A stretch of DNA of 64,000 nucleotides from NCBI GenBank assembly GCA_002633005.1, contig NMRA01000127.1, forward strand, positions 1 to 64,000, written 5' to 3'. Numbering within the stretch: position 1 is the stretch's first letter; the number at the start of each line of letters is the position of its first letter. The position numbers were made by a program, and so were the translations under genes. Shown piece after piece: positions 24,312-35,768 of the stretch. The notes beneath the pieces were generated by a model. The model had not been told where the DNA came from. It did not search any database and saw only the letters and a program-made list of their open reading frames with translations. The DNA comes from Phoronis australis (lineage: Eukaryota; Phoronida; Phoronidae).

Positions 24312-24781
24312 TTAATATTCTACGTATTGTACGCAAATACAAGGAGATTCACGTCGCTTTAAACGCGAAACTTGTGGGCCTTCTTAATTCTCATTTGGCA
24401 AGACATCGAAAGGAGTTTTATTTTGATGGGGTTCTCATTCTTTCCTCTTTGCTATAGTATAAAATGAACGCGCTTTTTTGTCTATAAATGTTCTTGAAGT
24501 CCAGCTGAAGGAGAACTTTTTCCAAAATCTTTATTCTGCCAGGTCTCGCTTGATATCATCAAACTAGAATGGATTTTTAACAGATATGATTTTGTGTTCA
24601 TTGTTAGTTTTTCTCATGCTTAATTTACATGCATCTGTTTATTTTTAACTGCAAATAAATTACACATCATAAGAGTTGAGCATTTTTCACTAGAGTTTTT
24701 AGAAACGACTTTGTTCATATTTAACACATATTCCCATCTTGCATACCTGTAGCAAAATGGAATACAGTAAAATACAATACA

Positions 24782-25048
24782 ATGAAACCAAACATGTTTC
24801 ATTCAAGATTCTGTAAAACCTACGTGTACCGATTGTCCATCAATTTTCTCAAAGAAAAACATGACGCAGAGCTGAGAATACGAGAGCAAGAGATAGCACT
24901 GGAACTGGAAAAGTTTGAAATGGAGAAGAAAGAAAAGGCAGAGAGGCCTGGAACGGAGAAGACAGAAATGGAGTGGAGACTAGCTGTAGAACACAGCATG
25001 TTAAATCACATCGCCAAATTAACTAAAAATTTGACTAAATTGAATTGA
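24782..25048 (+). other. Coiled-coil open frame inside the TIR element
   Basis: An 88-codon frame whose second half is a charged heptad-type helix (AELRIREQEIALELEKFEMEK) and then EMEWRLAVEHSMLNHIAKL. Such tails occur at the end of Myb/SANT-like proteins carried by some DNA transposons, but the DNA-binding part is not seen here. It is probably the last exon of a transposon-borne accessory gene. Function not assigned. Confidence 0.4.
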
Positions 25049-25535
25049 TTGATTTGTGACAGATATTATCGGAATGAAAATAAAAGAAGTTGCATTTGCA
25101 GAGTGATTTGTAAGTAGTTTGTAATCTAGCGGATACTATACTACGATAACTGGACACCCTGAGCTCAGTTATTCAGTTCAAGTTTACTTTCACGTTCAAG
25201 TAAAAAATCAATTGTTGCGAAACCCATTTTTCTTATCGTAACGTATGTCAGCAGGCGCAGTTATATATGCGTCATAATTCATGTTCACGTCGCTTTACGA
25301 AACCTCTCTAATGTATTTTAATTACGTAAAAATGGAGTTTAGCGTCCTTTTTATGATTGACACTGGAAATAAGTTATTGAGGGCAATGTTATCACTGCGG
25401 AACTGGGTAACACAAGGGCTGATACATGCACGTTCACATTGCAATCATTCTAAAGTTCAACTGCGGAGAAAGATGTGCATGTTACATTTACCTTTCTCAT
25501 CAAGAGTTAGGTTGGTCAAATGATCATACTATCAC

Positions 25536-25740
25536 GATGAGACATGCGCGCACCTAGGGGGGGGGAGCTCGAACGAGCCTCCCCATTTGGCGAAGTGGGC
25601 AAAAATGTCCGCCTCATACAAACGAAAACTCCGAAATAAAGATAGAAAACGAGACAAAGGTCAACTAAAAAGGCAGGAGCTACCAAAATTCGGCGAATGC
25701 ACAATTCATAGCTACGAACGTACTCCGTAAAAAGTCCACA
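25536..25740 (-). repeat. ~200 bp G-run element, copy 1 (minus)
   Basis: Read on the minus strand it shows AATTGTGCATTCGCC, CTTTTTAGTTGACCTTTGTC, GGCGGACATTTTTGCCCACT, TCGCCAAATGGGG and a G/C-run before GGTGCGCGC. The same order is found on the + strand at 35610, 52711 and 57197. The G-run beside GGTGCGCGC marks its 3' end. No coding frame is shared. Confidence 0.75.
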
Positions 25741-26692
25741 TTCTCAAAAATTCGAGTCCCCCATTTTTTAGGCTGAGTGCGCGCATGTGAGACACTTTTT
25801 ACAGTAACCACGATCATGAGTTTTTGCTATAGGTCCACTACAGTATTTAGCAACAATTCATTTCAGCGAATACGTTCTAGAAATTCAACGAATCAAATGC
25901 CCAAACCCAAAGCTATTGCATAGTGAAAGAAGTACCACGATTTTGATCCACGGACGCTGTACACGTGAACTTCACCTTTTGCCGGTTTTGCATGAATTTG
26001 CCATGCTGCTTAATAAGTACCTTGTGCGGCCTTTCTGCAAAACATTTAATAATTACCTGCAACAACATCTAGTGTCAAAGCAGAAACTAACGGGAGGCGA
26101 CATAACAAAACAGTGGCCAATAGTTTTGAGATAATAGATGGACATTGTCATACATCCAGTACTTGATCCAGAAAAAAAACTATCATTCAAAACTTCTGGG
26201 AAAGCTCTAAGTGGCGCCTTCTAATAGGGAATGGCGAAAAATGTGTCAACAGGCGAAGAATGCGTCATCAGGCGATTCCGCATCGTCGGAAAAAATTACA
26301 AGTGATTTTTTCCAGAAAATTTGAACTAAAATTTTTTATCATTTTTTACCTCAACCACAAGAGGTGGGAAGGTTTAGAAATGAGTTTTGCACAAGTGCTA
26401 CTGTTTACGTTATCTATATTTTTAAGCGACGGATCCTTTTCGCTTTACATTATATAGCAGGAAACGGTTATTTTAAAATAAGACAAAATGAAATAAACAA
26501 CAAGAAATGGTTAATGGCATTCAAAAATGTGGACTCCCCCTCACTTATTATTACAATTGTTTGAACATTTTTCCCTTCAAAACGAAGTCGAGGAAGATGT
26601 CGCAAAATACGATTGGCACATCTAGTATAATCGAGAATCTGGACCTATGCTTGGTGGAGGTGCTCACTTCTGACAAACTTATCAAAACTCAC

Positions 26693-26875
26693 CAATGCCG
26701 TCCGCAAGTGGACCATCCCATTCGTTTCCACCTATACAGGTGCGTGACAGTTCAGTGGAAGCCACCGAGAAAAAATACGGGAACTTGGTATGTAGTGTGA
26801 TCATGAAACCTTTCCCGATTCGCTTGACTGGAAGTGGTTGAACATTCTTCAGCGTCGGCATTTTGCACGAGGTAT
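26693..26875 (-). CDS. Degenerate CCP/sushi module exon C
   Basis: Acceptor TGGTTTCAG precedes 26875 and a perfect GTGAGT donor follows 26693 on the minus strand; 183 bp, phase 1-1. The product starts TSCKMPTLKN and ends SRTCIGGNEWDGPLADGIG. It aligns with exon B end to end (EW-N-S-T-L-P-S-C-I-G against EW-D-G-P-L-A-D-G-I-G). Cys1 and Cys3 are kept while Cys2 (TYWC) and Cys4 (PSC) are replaced. Frame and splice sites are intact, so it may be a working module with one disulphide rather than a dead exon. No last exon was found below it. Confidence 0.72.
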
Positions 26876-27677
26876 CTGAAACCAAGACAGACTACCGCTG
26901 AATCGGAAATACCCTGACCAACAGCACTTCTAGAAATGCTTCAGCGTAGTTCCTCGGACAGTCGTCGAGGTTCTGTTACTAGCCCAAGGTGGCGATATTG
27001 TCGTTGTTGTTTTTAGAATAGGCATTGCAGTTGTTGTTGAATTAAAGAAGGGTGTTGCTAAATAGACCATTTCCAAAACTCGACCCCGTCGCCTATTTCC
27101 GCTTTGGTTGATGACAGCCTCCCTGTCTTATTGATTACATGTAGGTCAGAACGTGTGTTGAAATCAAGCGACTAAATTTGATTGGATACCTTTTGACATA
27201 CTTCTCAAATCACAACTTTACGTTTCGCCAAAGGTATTTTTTTTTAACTAAGCGTGGGAAAGAATAGAGTTGTGGGGAATATGCTAATATTTCCGTGTTA
27301 TATACTTTTTTCACTCCCTGACTTTCGGTGTTCGTTAGTACCGGGTATTATATGGTTCATTTGGACACCACATTTAACATACATGTAGAGAACGTTTGGT
27401 TAACAAAACTAAAGCAAACATGGGTTCCAAGGGTGCTTTTAGCTTTGCCGGGGTGTCTTTAAACACTTACGTATAGGCAGGTTACGTACCTATTGTCTGC
27501 CTGATGAGCATATCTTTCCAGTTTGAGTACGAATTAGCTCCCGTAAGATCCCGCGTTGCTGCTCAAATTCGTCAAAATATGTCCTAAGCCACCTTGTGGT
27601 ATGTAAAGAAATTACAGAAACGTAAGTATCTATAAAGTTTGGGGTTTCTGAGGGTGTGAAAAAGAAACTCACAGAGA

Positions 27678-27742
27678 CATGGGCGGCGCAGCACTGAAAA
27701 AAGTGGGGGCTGAAGCCCCCCCCCTATGGTGCCCCGCCCATG
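27678..27742 (+). mobile_element. 60-70 bp palindromic element, copy 2
   Basis: CATGGGCGGCGCAGCACTG at the left and GCCCCGCCCATG at the right, around AAAAAAGTGGGGGCTGAAGC and a C-run. It lies 30 bp from the donor of sushi exon B, within the following intron. Same family as the copies at 14290, 46842, 46905, 54357 and 54421. Confidence 0.78.
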
Positions 27743-27772
27743 AGAGAATATCTGTGCCGGCGTTTACATTAC

Positions 27773-27958
27773 CTATACAACTCGGCAATGTAGAATTCCA
27801 CTCTTTGTTTAGCATACACTTGGTGGACTTTTCCATTGAACCGTCAGGAAACGTGTAACCAATCACGCACCAATACGTCACTACTGTGCCTCTGGGCACT
27901 TTCTCTTTTTTCTCGCTTGTATGAGCATTGGCCACCTTCTGGACGCTACACGTCAATG
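27773..27958 (-). CDS. CCP/sushi module exon B of a minus-strand gene
   Basis: Acceptor CTCTTTGCAG precedes 27958 and a GTAATG donor follows 27773 on the minus strand. The 186 bp exon is phase 1-1 and encodes a second sushi module: Cys in LTCSVQ, then VTYWCVIGYTFPDGS, STKC and LPSC, with Trp in NKEW. It is clearly related to exon A (shared GY-FPDGS core), suggesting duplication within the gene. A palindromic repeat at 27678-27742 sits about 30 bp past its donor. Confidence 0.87.
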
Positions 27959-29573
27959 CTGCAAAGAGTAGCAACGAAAACTGACTCGAGGACGCTGAAA
28001 GCTACAATCGCCTGCTAGGCTGGCATATCTCATAAGTGTATTTAACGTATAAAGCTACGGCGCGAATCTTTTTAGCGCTCTCAGGAAGATGGGTGGGCCA
28101 GTTTTCATTGCAGTTATGTAGAAAAAATGGGAAAAGATTACTGCGAATGATATTCAGTAGTTCTTTAAAATTGGATTCAGTGAAAAAGTTCGCGTATTTG
28201 TCCTCTGCGCTGTTTTACCCGGCTGTGGAAGTCTTGGCATTATTAAGCACGTTATTGTTTAGCTTAATATTGTAATCGTAGCATCCTGATTTTGAGAGAC
28301 AATGTCAAAATCGGAGTTTTGGCATTTCGATATTCTTTCTGTGGTCGTAGCAAGGCAAAAGGGCTGTTATGGAATAACGGAATAATTTATCCACGGAAAA
28401 CACCATCAAGTGTTCTTACGTTCAAAGTCCAATCATACAATTTTCTATATTTAGGTGGGAAGCTGTTTAGACATTTAGTTCTGAATAAAATTACACGACA
28501 TAAGAAATTCACTTCTGCGTCACGTCCGTCTTATGTAACTTTATAAGTTTTGTGCGACATTTTAACTTTCCATGGAATTGTGCGGCATACTCTAGGAGAG
28601 AATGCTTGGACGGAAATCATCGCCAATGGCCCTTTTACAGCCACGGTTACTACGCACTTGTTTTCTATGCAAATCTTGTTTTGACGAAATCTTTCAGCTG
28701 AGGCTACTTTATAATTCTTTAGCATGTTTCTCGTACCAATGTTCTCAGTAACACGCAAATGCCTGAACAGCCTCGGGTCCGTTTCATGGAAAATGACATA
28801 ACTAAAATAAGAAATTTGGTCAAACGCATCGCAGTCTAGAAATGATTTACATAAATTATCTCTGTAACTACCTGTTACGAGTTCATGTCCAAAGCCTTCG
28901 GACTTTTGCACAAGTGAGATTTAACTACTTTTTAGAAATGTGCCAAGTTTCTGTCTAAGTCTTAAATTTCACTTTCATGAAACACAGCCCTCGTCTTAGC
29001 GTTATCGCTGGAAGTAGAAACCTTGTGAAAAATACGCTGGTAAAACACCCAAATATGTGAATCCATGAAAAGAATCCTACGTTGACTCCCTAACCGGTCG
29101 AGACTGGGCAACTCGACCCGTTTGCGCATCTCAAAATTTGCCGGCTTAGATTAAAGACACCATGTTGATGTGGTTAATTAAATCGCTCCAGGCTGCTGTT
29201 GTTATCGTTCTCTAGATAGCGAGACCCATCATAAATACGGTGGAGGCGACAATAGTGTTTTTTAAATTATAGTTTTGAAAGTTTGTAAATGGCGTATTTG
29301 AATAGTTCGAGAAGCACACGTTTTTCAATTGTGAAAGATGAACAAGAAATGTGACTTATAAAACCTAAAACGTTTGTTTAGATGTTGCAATATGTTCCTC
29401 ATTAATTCTGCTGGGTATGCAACATAACTGGGCCAATTACCAAACCACCAAGCAGCAGTTGGATTTTGAGGTAAGTCAAATGTCATCGCACAATTCTTGG
29501 TATATCAAACGGTGATAAATATGTAGCTAAACGTACAACAGCGCTCTAAAATTTAACTGGTTCATGTACTCAC

Positions 29574-29756
29574 GGATGCAACTGGGGACGATGTAATCCC
29601 ACCAGCCTATCCGAATGCACGTGGCATGAAGTTTGCTGGAACCATCCGGAAAAATATAGCCCTTTTTGCAGGTGTACTCAACATTGGTTCCCACGGTTAC
29701 CCTTCCTGACGGAGAGGCGTAGCTATGCAATGATGTTTGTGCCAAGCAATCGTAGG
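29574..29756 (-). CDS. CCP/sushi module exon A of a minus-strand gene
   Basis: On the minus strand an acceptor TTCCTTCCAG precedes 29756 and a perfect GTGAGT donor follows 29574. The 183 bp exon is phase 1-1 and encodes one complete sushi (complement control protein) module. It has Cys in YDCLAQ, VEYTCKKGYIFPDG, HATC and VPSC, plus the conserved Trp before the fourth Cys. Such modules bind proteins or glycans in extracellular receptors and complement regulators. Symmetric 1-1 exons holding one module each are the classical way these genes are built. It lies upstream of the two other sushi exons; the first exon and signal peptide were not found. Confidence 0.85.
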
Positions 29757-31924
29757 CTGGAAGGAAATCCCATTGAAAAAACAGTGAATGGATGAAACAC
29801 GAACACGTTATTAGTAAACTTAATCACGAACAAATACCTTGGCCGTCAAGCTTTATTCGAGACTCGCCTGGAAAACTGTCATATCTCGGCTTATTTTTAA
29901 GCGTGTTGGGCTTTGGGGCTTGGTGCACTTAAGTAATCTCTCTAACAGGAAACTTCACAATCACTTCATAAAGTATTTTCAAGGAAGTAGCTCCAGGGGC
30001 CTGTTCTTTGGAGCTTTTCAGTTTCTACAAAGATCTAAATCATACTTATTTAAGACCAATCTTTATTAGCCCCGTTTCATGGAATTTCTCAAGACCAAAG
30101 TTAAGTATTCGATTGTAGCCAAAGCCGGAACTTAGTCTGCTGACGAGTTGGCCTTTTCTAGATATTGGATTTTTGGTCTTAATGGCTGTAAAGTGTTTGC
30201 GATCTCAGCAATGGCCGCAAACAATGTCGAATTCAAAGATCGTCTACTTTCGATTCGGAAACCTGCTGCAAAGCATCGTTGAGACACCGTATCGCAAGTC
30301 TTCAAGGCTTTAATTTCGTAATAATATATTGCAGTTAAAAAATTCTTAAAACTGCATAGTAAACTAATCCCTTGCTCACTTTTGTGAATACGCAACAGGT
30401 GACGAAAGTGTAATGCAGTATGGTCATTGGGTTACCTTAGGCAATTTCGTTCACAAGATGACCCCAGCATTAACATTATAAATTTTGAGTTTTAACTAAA
30501 AATCTCATATTTTTACTCGAGTTTGTTGCTCAAAAATAAGGATCGTCAAGTGCATTGACCCTCATCATCATAAACCCTAACATAACCGAGTAGAGAAAAA
30601 GTACACAGAATTATTTCGAGTGCACAGACAAGTAGAGCGGAAAAAGTAAAAAAATAATCTCCATTCGATTTCGAGATTATACTCTAACCTGGCTAGAAAT
30701 CACTTTTAAATGTGATTCACGTGTTTTAATTCACACCATATCGTGGCATGTACGGAAGAGGAGGGGTCACGTGTCTAGCACAAGTACGGGTCATCTTGCG
30801 TAGTTGGTGAACGGAGGAGTTCTTACCCTGGCTAGTTCTTGAAACAATCGCTAGGACAAATGAAACAACCAAAACTGAAAGAAAAAACGTAGGTACATAT
30901 AATTATGTGTACGAAAATGGGTGATTAAGGAGGTTCCAAACACTTTTAAATTATTGTTCAAAATTTCTTAAATTTTCATATTTTATATTTCAGTTTGTTC
31001 TACTAAAAGTCTATAAAGATGTTGGTGTCACCGAATTAGTTTCTCCCTTACAGTTGCCAAAACAAAGGCACTTCTTCCAAAGGTATGAAATTTACATGGG
31101 TTACTGAAGAGACTCCTTCAACTAAGGAAATGAATGAAATCCTTCTGAAACGGACAGATTCGTTGTGCGAAGCCAGTTTTCAATTTATTTCGAATTATGT
31201 TTCCTGATTTACTGATTTTTTTTTGCGTCAGCGTAAGTAAACGATTTCTCCTGGAACTCTGAGTACCTCAGATCCTAACGTTTTGGCTTCTACACGAAGC
31301 GTTACATCGTTAATTTTCTTATATGTTTTGTCGTGATTCCCAACGCGTTTTCTATGAAATAAGACCAAACCACAATGACTTCGTTTTTGAGATACTTTAA
31401 CTCAAACAATGTCAATTAAGATTACCCAATTTAATGTTTTCGAAAGCATGCAATTTGTCAAAGTCTCAATACCTAGACTCCTTTGCCTTAGGACATTTAA
31501 GTTTTTTTGTTGAATGTGGCCAAATGCCAAGTCAGATTTTTATGATGCTGTTCCTGACTTAGTAGAAACTCCCCCTGACAAAAAGGGCCTGGAACGCGAT
31601 AAACATACTAAATTGCAATATTGACAGTGGTTCTCTGGCACTGAAACAGAATTCAACCTGCTCACCGGGTATTTTTACGGTTTGTTCGTAAAGATGTTTA
31701 ATTTCTGTTGATGTCAAAACGTTTCGTTTTTGTTTCAAATTTCAAAAAACGATCTGCTCGTCACTTCGTCAATTTTTCTCCCACAGGGCACAGCCCGTCT
31801 CCCTATATGGTATGGCAGGACGAAGATGTAGCACATTTCCCTTATATGGAAAATATGACCTTTGACCTCAATCGACTTCAAGCAACTGGCTGTGAGCTCA
31901 TGCGCACATTTATCATAAGTGGGA
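29757..31924. other. Stretch upstream of the sushi exons
   Basis: The 5' part of the minus-strand sushi gene should begin at or beyond this region. I found no further Cys-patterned exon or signal peptide with good splice sites in it. Confidence 0.4.
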
Positions 31925-32113
31925 GGGAGATTAGAAACGCTGTGGTAACCACAGAGTTTTTCCTTTGTGCGTATTTCAAAAATCGCGAATTTGGTGTTTT
32001 TTCTAGAATTTTTCTCACAGAAAAAATTGAATTACTATGTACTAGACGTTGCAGATGGTACTTTCGTCAGGAATTGTTTAAAAATATTTTTGACGAGCTT
32101 TCGCGTTCCATGC
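31925..32113 (-). repeat. Dispersed repeat, copy 2 of an inverted pair
   Basis: Reverse complement of the repeat at 10044-10200, with about 36 extra bp between the GTGAGAAAAATTC and GGAAAAACTCTGTGG segments. It makes up the end of a 137-codon + strand open frame (31708-32121), which is therefore not good evidence for a gene. Confidence 0.7.
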
Positions 32114-32242
32114 CTCTTTAACTTTGCACTGTAAAACTCTTACCCTGCCTTACGAGCAGTAGTAGTATCACAGATGATATCACTAGTTGCCGGGGTCTCA
32201 TCGTTTTACTCGTAAACATTTTTTTGCCATTTTTTATTCTAC

Positions 32243-32580
32243 TTTTGTGCGAACTCAAGACAAGTGGCTATCACTCACTGCTTGAGAACATTATGCTTTA
32301 TGCATATGACTTTCAAGTCCGAGTTTGCACTTGGCCATCACTGTATTCGTGTTTCAAACTCGAGATTTCGAGTAAAAACTTAAAATTTAGAGTTAAAACT
32401 TGAGCTTATAGCTGTAATGCTGAGTCTATCAGGTGCAAGGATTATAAAGTTATCTACGTAAGCCATTATGTACTCCACCATAGAGTGACAGACACTTACC
32501 ATGAGTTCACAGAAAAGGTTGGATATAAAATACAAAAATAGATCGAGTTCTATTTCGAGTACAAAGAGCGAGATATTGCT
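32243..32580. mobile_element. ~330 bp TIR-like dispersed repeat, copy 1
   Basis: Starts TTTTGTGCGAACTCAAGAC and ends TGAGTTCACAGAAAAGG followed by an arm with TCGAGTTCTATTTCGAGTA. The inside has TTATGCATATGA, TGTATTCGTG and CATTATGTACTC, all repeated at 62526-62855. The ends are weakly inverted repeats. No coding frame; unclassified MITE-like repeat. Confidence 0.6.
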
Positions 32581-33284
32581 GATACCACGCTTCGTTTTCC
32601 AAAAGAACGTTGAAACTGGCGTAAACTAATTGACCATGTGCATATTCATATTTATCGACCTCTTCTACAAACCACCGTAATGATCTGTGAGCCAATGAAA
32701 TCAAAGTTATGACCCTCTTTGCTGACACATGTGGTTGTAGTACGACCTATTACGAAAGGCTTTGTGGGTTAAGAAACTATTTTTAGAAATAACCTTGATG
32801 ATTTATAGCCCTCTTTGCAAATAACGAATATCGCTCTTACCTGTAGGCCTACAGTGTATCTTCATGAATGCCCACCTGAGAGACAGGAGGCCCCATTCGT
32901 TTTCCCCAGTGGACATGAAGCAGTTTTTGCTTTCGCAGATAATACGTCATAATCCGAGTATTTTTTGTACAAATATTTTCACTTCCTCCATGACTACGTG
33001 CATCTAATTGTACATTTTGCACGATCAGAGCCACCTAGTGTCGGCCTAGATGTCCGCACGAAGGCAGATAACATTACAGACGATAAAAATTTATAAAGAT
33101 TGTACAAATGACGTCACCACTTGTTGCGAAAACAACATCATCGAGTTTCTCTTTAATTTACTTATTTTAATGATCGATGACATGTTTCAAGCCCCGCCAC
33201 ATAACGACTTCTTTAATGGGAAATTCCTGTATTTTTAAGCTTAAAGCAAACCAAAGAATCTTCAAGACACCCTTTCCGATTCAT

Positions 33285-33535
33285 TTTAGTTAAAAACTTC
33301 ATGCATGAAATGTATGTGAAAACATGATTTACTTCAGTCGAAACTTAAAGCCAAATAATGCTCACTCAACACAACTTCAAACATTTGCAATTAATGTGAA
33401 ATTTTCGGTTGAATTTTATTTGTGGTGGTGCAAAACCACCACGTAAAATTTCTGCCGTAGTGAGTCACAGCTAGCTCATGTATTATAGGCACTCACTCAA
33501 CTGGCGCCATCTGTAATGAAGTTTCCGCGGAGTCC
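33285..33535 (+). repeat. Dispersed repeat pair, copy 2
   Basis: Direct, diverged copy of 17996-18220, sharing CATG-rich start, CACTCAACACAACTTCAAA, the ACCACC motif, GTGAGTCACAGCTAGCTC and GGCACTCACTCAA. This copy has a small hairpin GTGGTGGTGCAAAACCACCAC in the middle. Confidence 0.6.
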
Positions 33536-35609
33536 TCGTCACTTTTTTAAAACGTTAAAACTTTGAAAAAATTAAGAGACAGTATGTATAAAAACCTGAA
33601 GATTGTCAAAAATCAGTCTATACGTCAAAATTCAAAACGAATTCAGTTTGTACATGAATAGGTATCCTAATAAAAACCTAAATGACGCATTTTATGTACT
33701 CAATGACCCTTAATTTTGCCACAGCAACGAAAGTAACTTACAAAATAGATTGGAAGTTGTGTTTTGGTGGCTGGAATAACTTATCTATACTATAAAATGT
33801 TATTAGGAATTCACTCAAATTTTACGGTTTTGTGCTAGACAGGGGAGATAATCCATGGACCACTTTTAATAGCTTATTTTAGTGGCATTTTTGTGACCCT
33901 CTTACTGCCATTTTGCACCTTGTAGTTTTATGTAACTTTTTGAACATTATACAGCTAAAGAATAAATCTTGATGCCTGACCAGAAATATCTTGCTTCAAC
34001 TTTACATTCAGTAGTGAACATTGTATTGCAAACTGTCGATTTTGGAAATGTTGAGGAATATGATAGTTTACACACAAGTTGAACGAAATTTTGAACAAGA
34101 AATCTGCTTTAAATAGTTATAAAAGTCAGCTCTGAGTTGTTTTCCGTATGTATTGCGCGGTCAGCATCAAGACTGGACCCGATGATCTTCGTCCAGTGAG
34201 ACAGTTGACACTGGGATTGAGGATATGTAAAAACGTACATGTAACCCTCTTGTTTCCTTCCATTGTCATTGATTTGACAATTGCAGGTCAACTAAATGGA
34301 AATAAACACCTTTAAAGTTCGAATTTGTAAGAATTGTTATTTGTAAAGAATTCTTTTGAGGCTATCATATTTTTAAAGACAAAATGAAGAACTAAGGCCA
34401 TTTCTGTTCGTGCATTGAGTTTTCATTAAACAAGTTCCGTTACAGAAGCTTTGTGACTTTAGTCAGTCATGCTAAAGACACTTTAGAACATCTGAGATGC
34501 TGTAAGGTACCTCATAAATCAAGGCCAGTGGCATAGTATGAGCGAGTTCGTACTAGCCAGAGTAGGTACATTTGTGACTGAGCAGGACCAATCGTGGAGT
34601 CAGAAAATCATATGCCATTTTCACCGAAGAGAATTTGGTCCCGGCTTGCACCAAAGCAGAAAGTGTCTATACCCTGAACACCCAAGACCTTCGAGAAGAA
34701 CAAGATATTGACTTCAACATTTCACGGTAGATATTGGACAGGATCAAAATTGGTACCACCCGGAACCTTCGACTTCAAGAGCCACAAGACCAAGTGTCAC
34801 TGTTGGAGTTAAATGATCCAGGTTTGCTTTCCCAGTGCTCACCATACACATGTATCATATATTTTATCGTGGTTAAACGTAGTTTGTAATTGAGGTGAAA
34901 TGACAGAAGTCACTCCAGTGGCGTAAACAAGAGCACCTCCTGCCCCCCCACCCCGTCGACACCTCACTAAGTGGCACCCCCATCCACGGTCAGTAGCTGT
35001 GTAAAAATTACAATAAGTTTTGACCGAGTTGAATTGTTTTTTGCACTGAACAGAGGGCCATAACCCCCTTAGGTGCTTCTCTTCCTATGCCAGTGGCTAT
35101 CACAACGAAGATAAAAAACACGAGTAAGACATATTCGGCTGGTAATCGGGTCCACAGTCAGCTATGCCATGGTAATTAGTAGAGCTGTCTGCTTTTTATC
35201 TAAAATACAAGCTTTTTACGTCGTTTTTGCAAGCTAGTTACACGTTTCAAGAGGCCCCCTATTGGTGGTTGAGGCAACTGAGAACAGGCAAATAGGACGA
35301 CGTGCAGTTCGTGTAATGCTTCGTGAGCAAAAAAACAGAGGGAGGCAAGATTTTTTTATTTTAGATTATGAAGAGGTTAGAGATGACTAAACAAATTATT
35401 ACAAGGTCAGCTTTTGAGAAGGTGCAATATGGCTGCTACAGAGTGCCAAAGTTGGCCAAAAGTGGCTCCAATGAAAACCTGCAAAATAGTTGCTTTTGCC
35501 ACACAAAATCAAAACTGCGCGCACCCAAAATTTAATACGGGGGGGGTCAAATTCCTGATGTTGTGTACCTTTTGGTAACTAAAATCCGGGGAGACTAAAA
35601 AAAACGGGG

Positions 35610-35768
35610 GCACCACTGTGAATTGCACGTTTGTGCTTGTTTAGTGGACTTTTGTCTCATTTTCTCGGACTTTTAGTTTCTCAGAGGCGGACCTTTTTGC
35701 TCACTTCGCCAAATTAGGGGAGGGCTCGTTGAAGCCCCCCGAGCCCCCTTCCCTGGGTGCGCGCATGA
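35610..35768 (+). repeat. ~200 bp G-run element, copy 2
   Basis: Matches the family with TTTAGTGGACTTTTGTCTC, GAGGCGGACCTTTTTGC, CACTTCGCCAAAT, then GGGCTCGTTGAAGCCCCCC and GGGTGCGCGCATG. It is shorter at the 5' side than the copy at 57197. The GGGCTCGTT-GAAGCCC part can fold back. Confidence 0.75.

Larger units (their letters stand above)
23149..25308. mobile_element. TIR DNA transposon, 2.16 kb, TA target duplication
   Basis: 35-bp terminal inverted repeats at 23149-23183 and 25274-25308 begin GAGAGGTTTCG and continue AAAGCGACGTGAACATGAA, with one mismatch. TA dinucleotides flank both ends (23147-23148, 25309-25310), as for a TA target-site duplication. Inside lie a Penelope-like element (23341-24311) and a coiled-coil open frame (24782-25048). 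A third partial end, CACGTCGCTTTAAACGCGAAAC, at about 24354 suggests rearrangement or nesting. No transposase core was recognised. Confidence 0.7.

Noticed and set aside
31708-32121. 137-codon + strand frame, the longest unassigned single frame
   Set aside because: Its 3' part is the dispersed repeat also present at 10044-10200 in inverted form, and the protein resembles nothing known.
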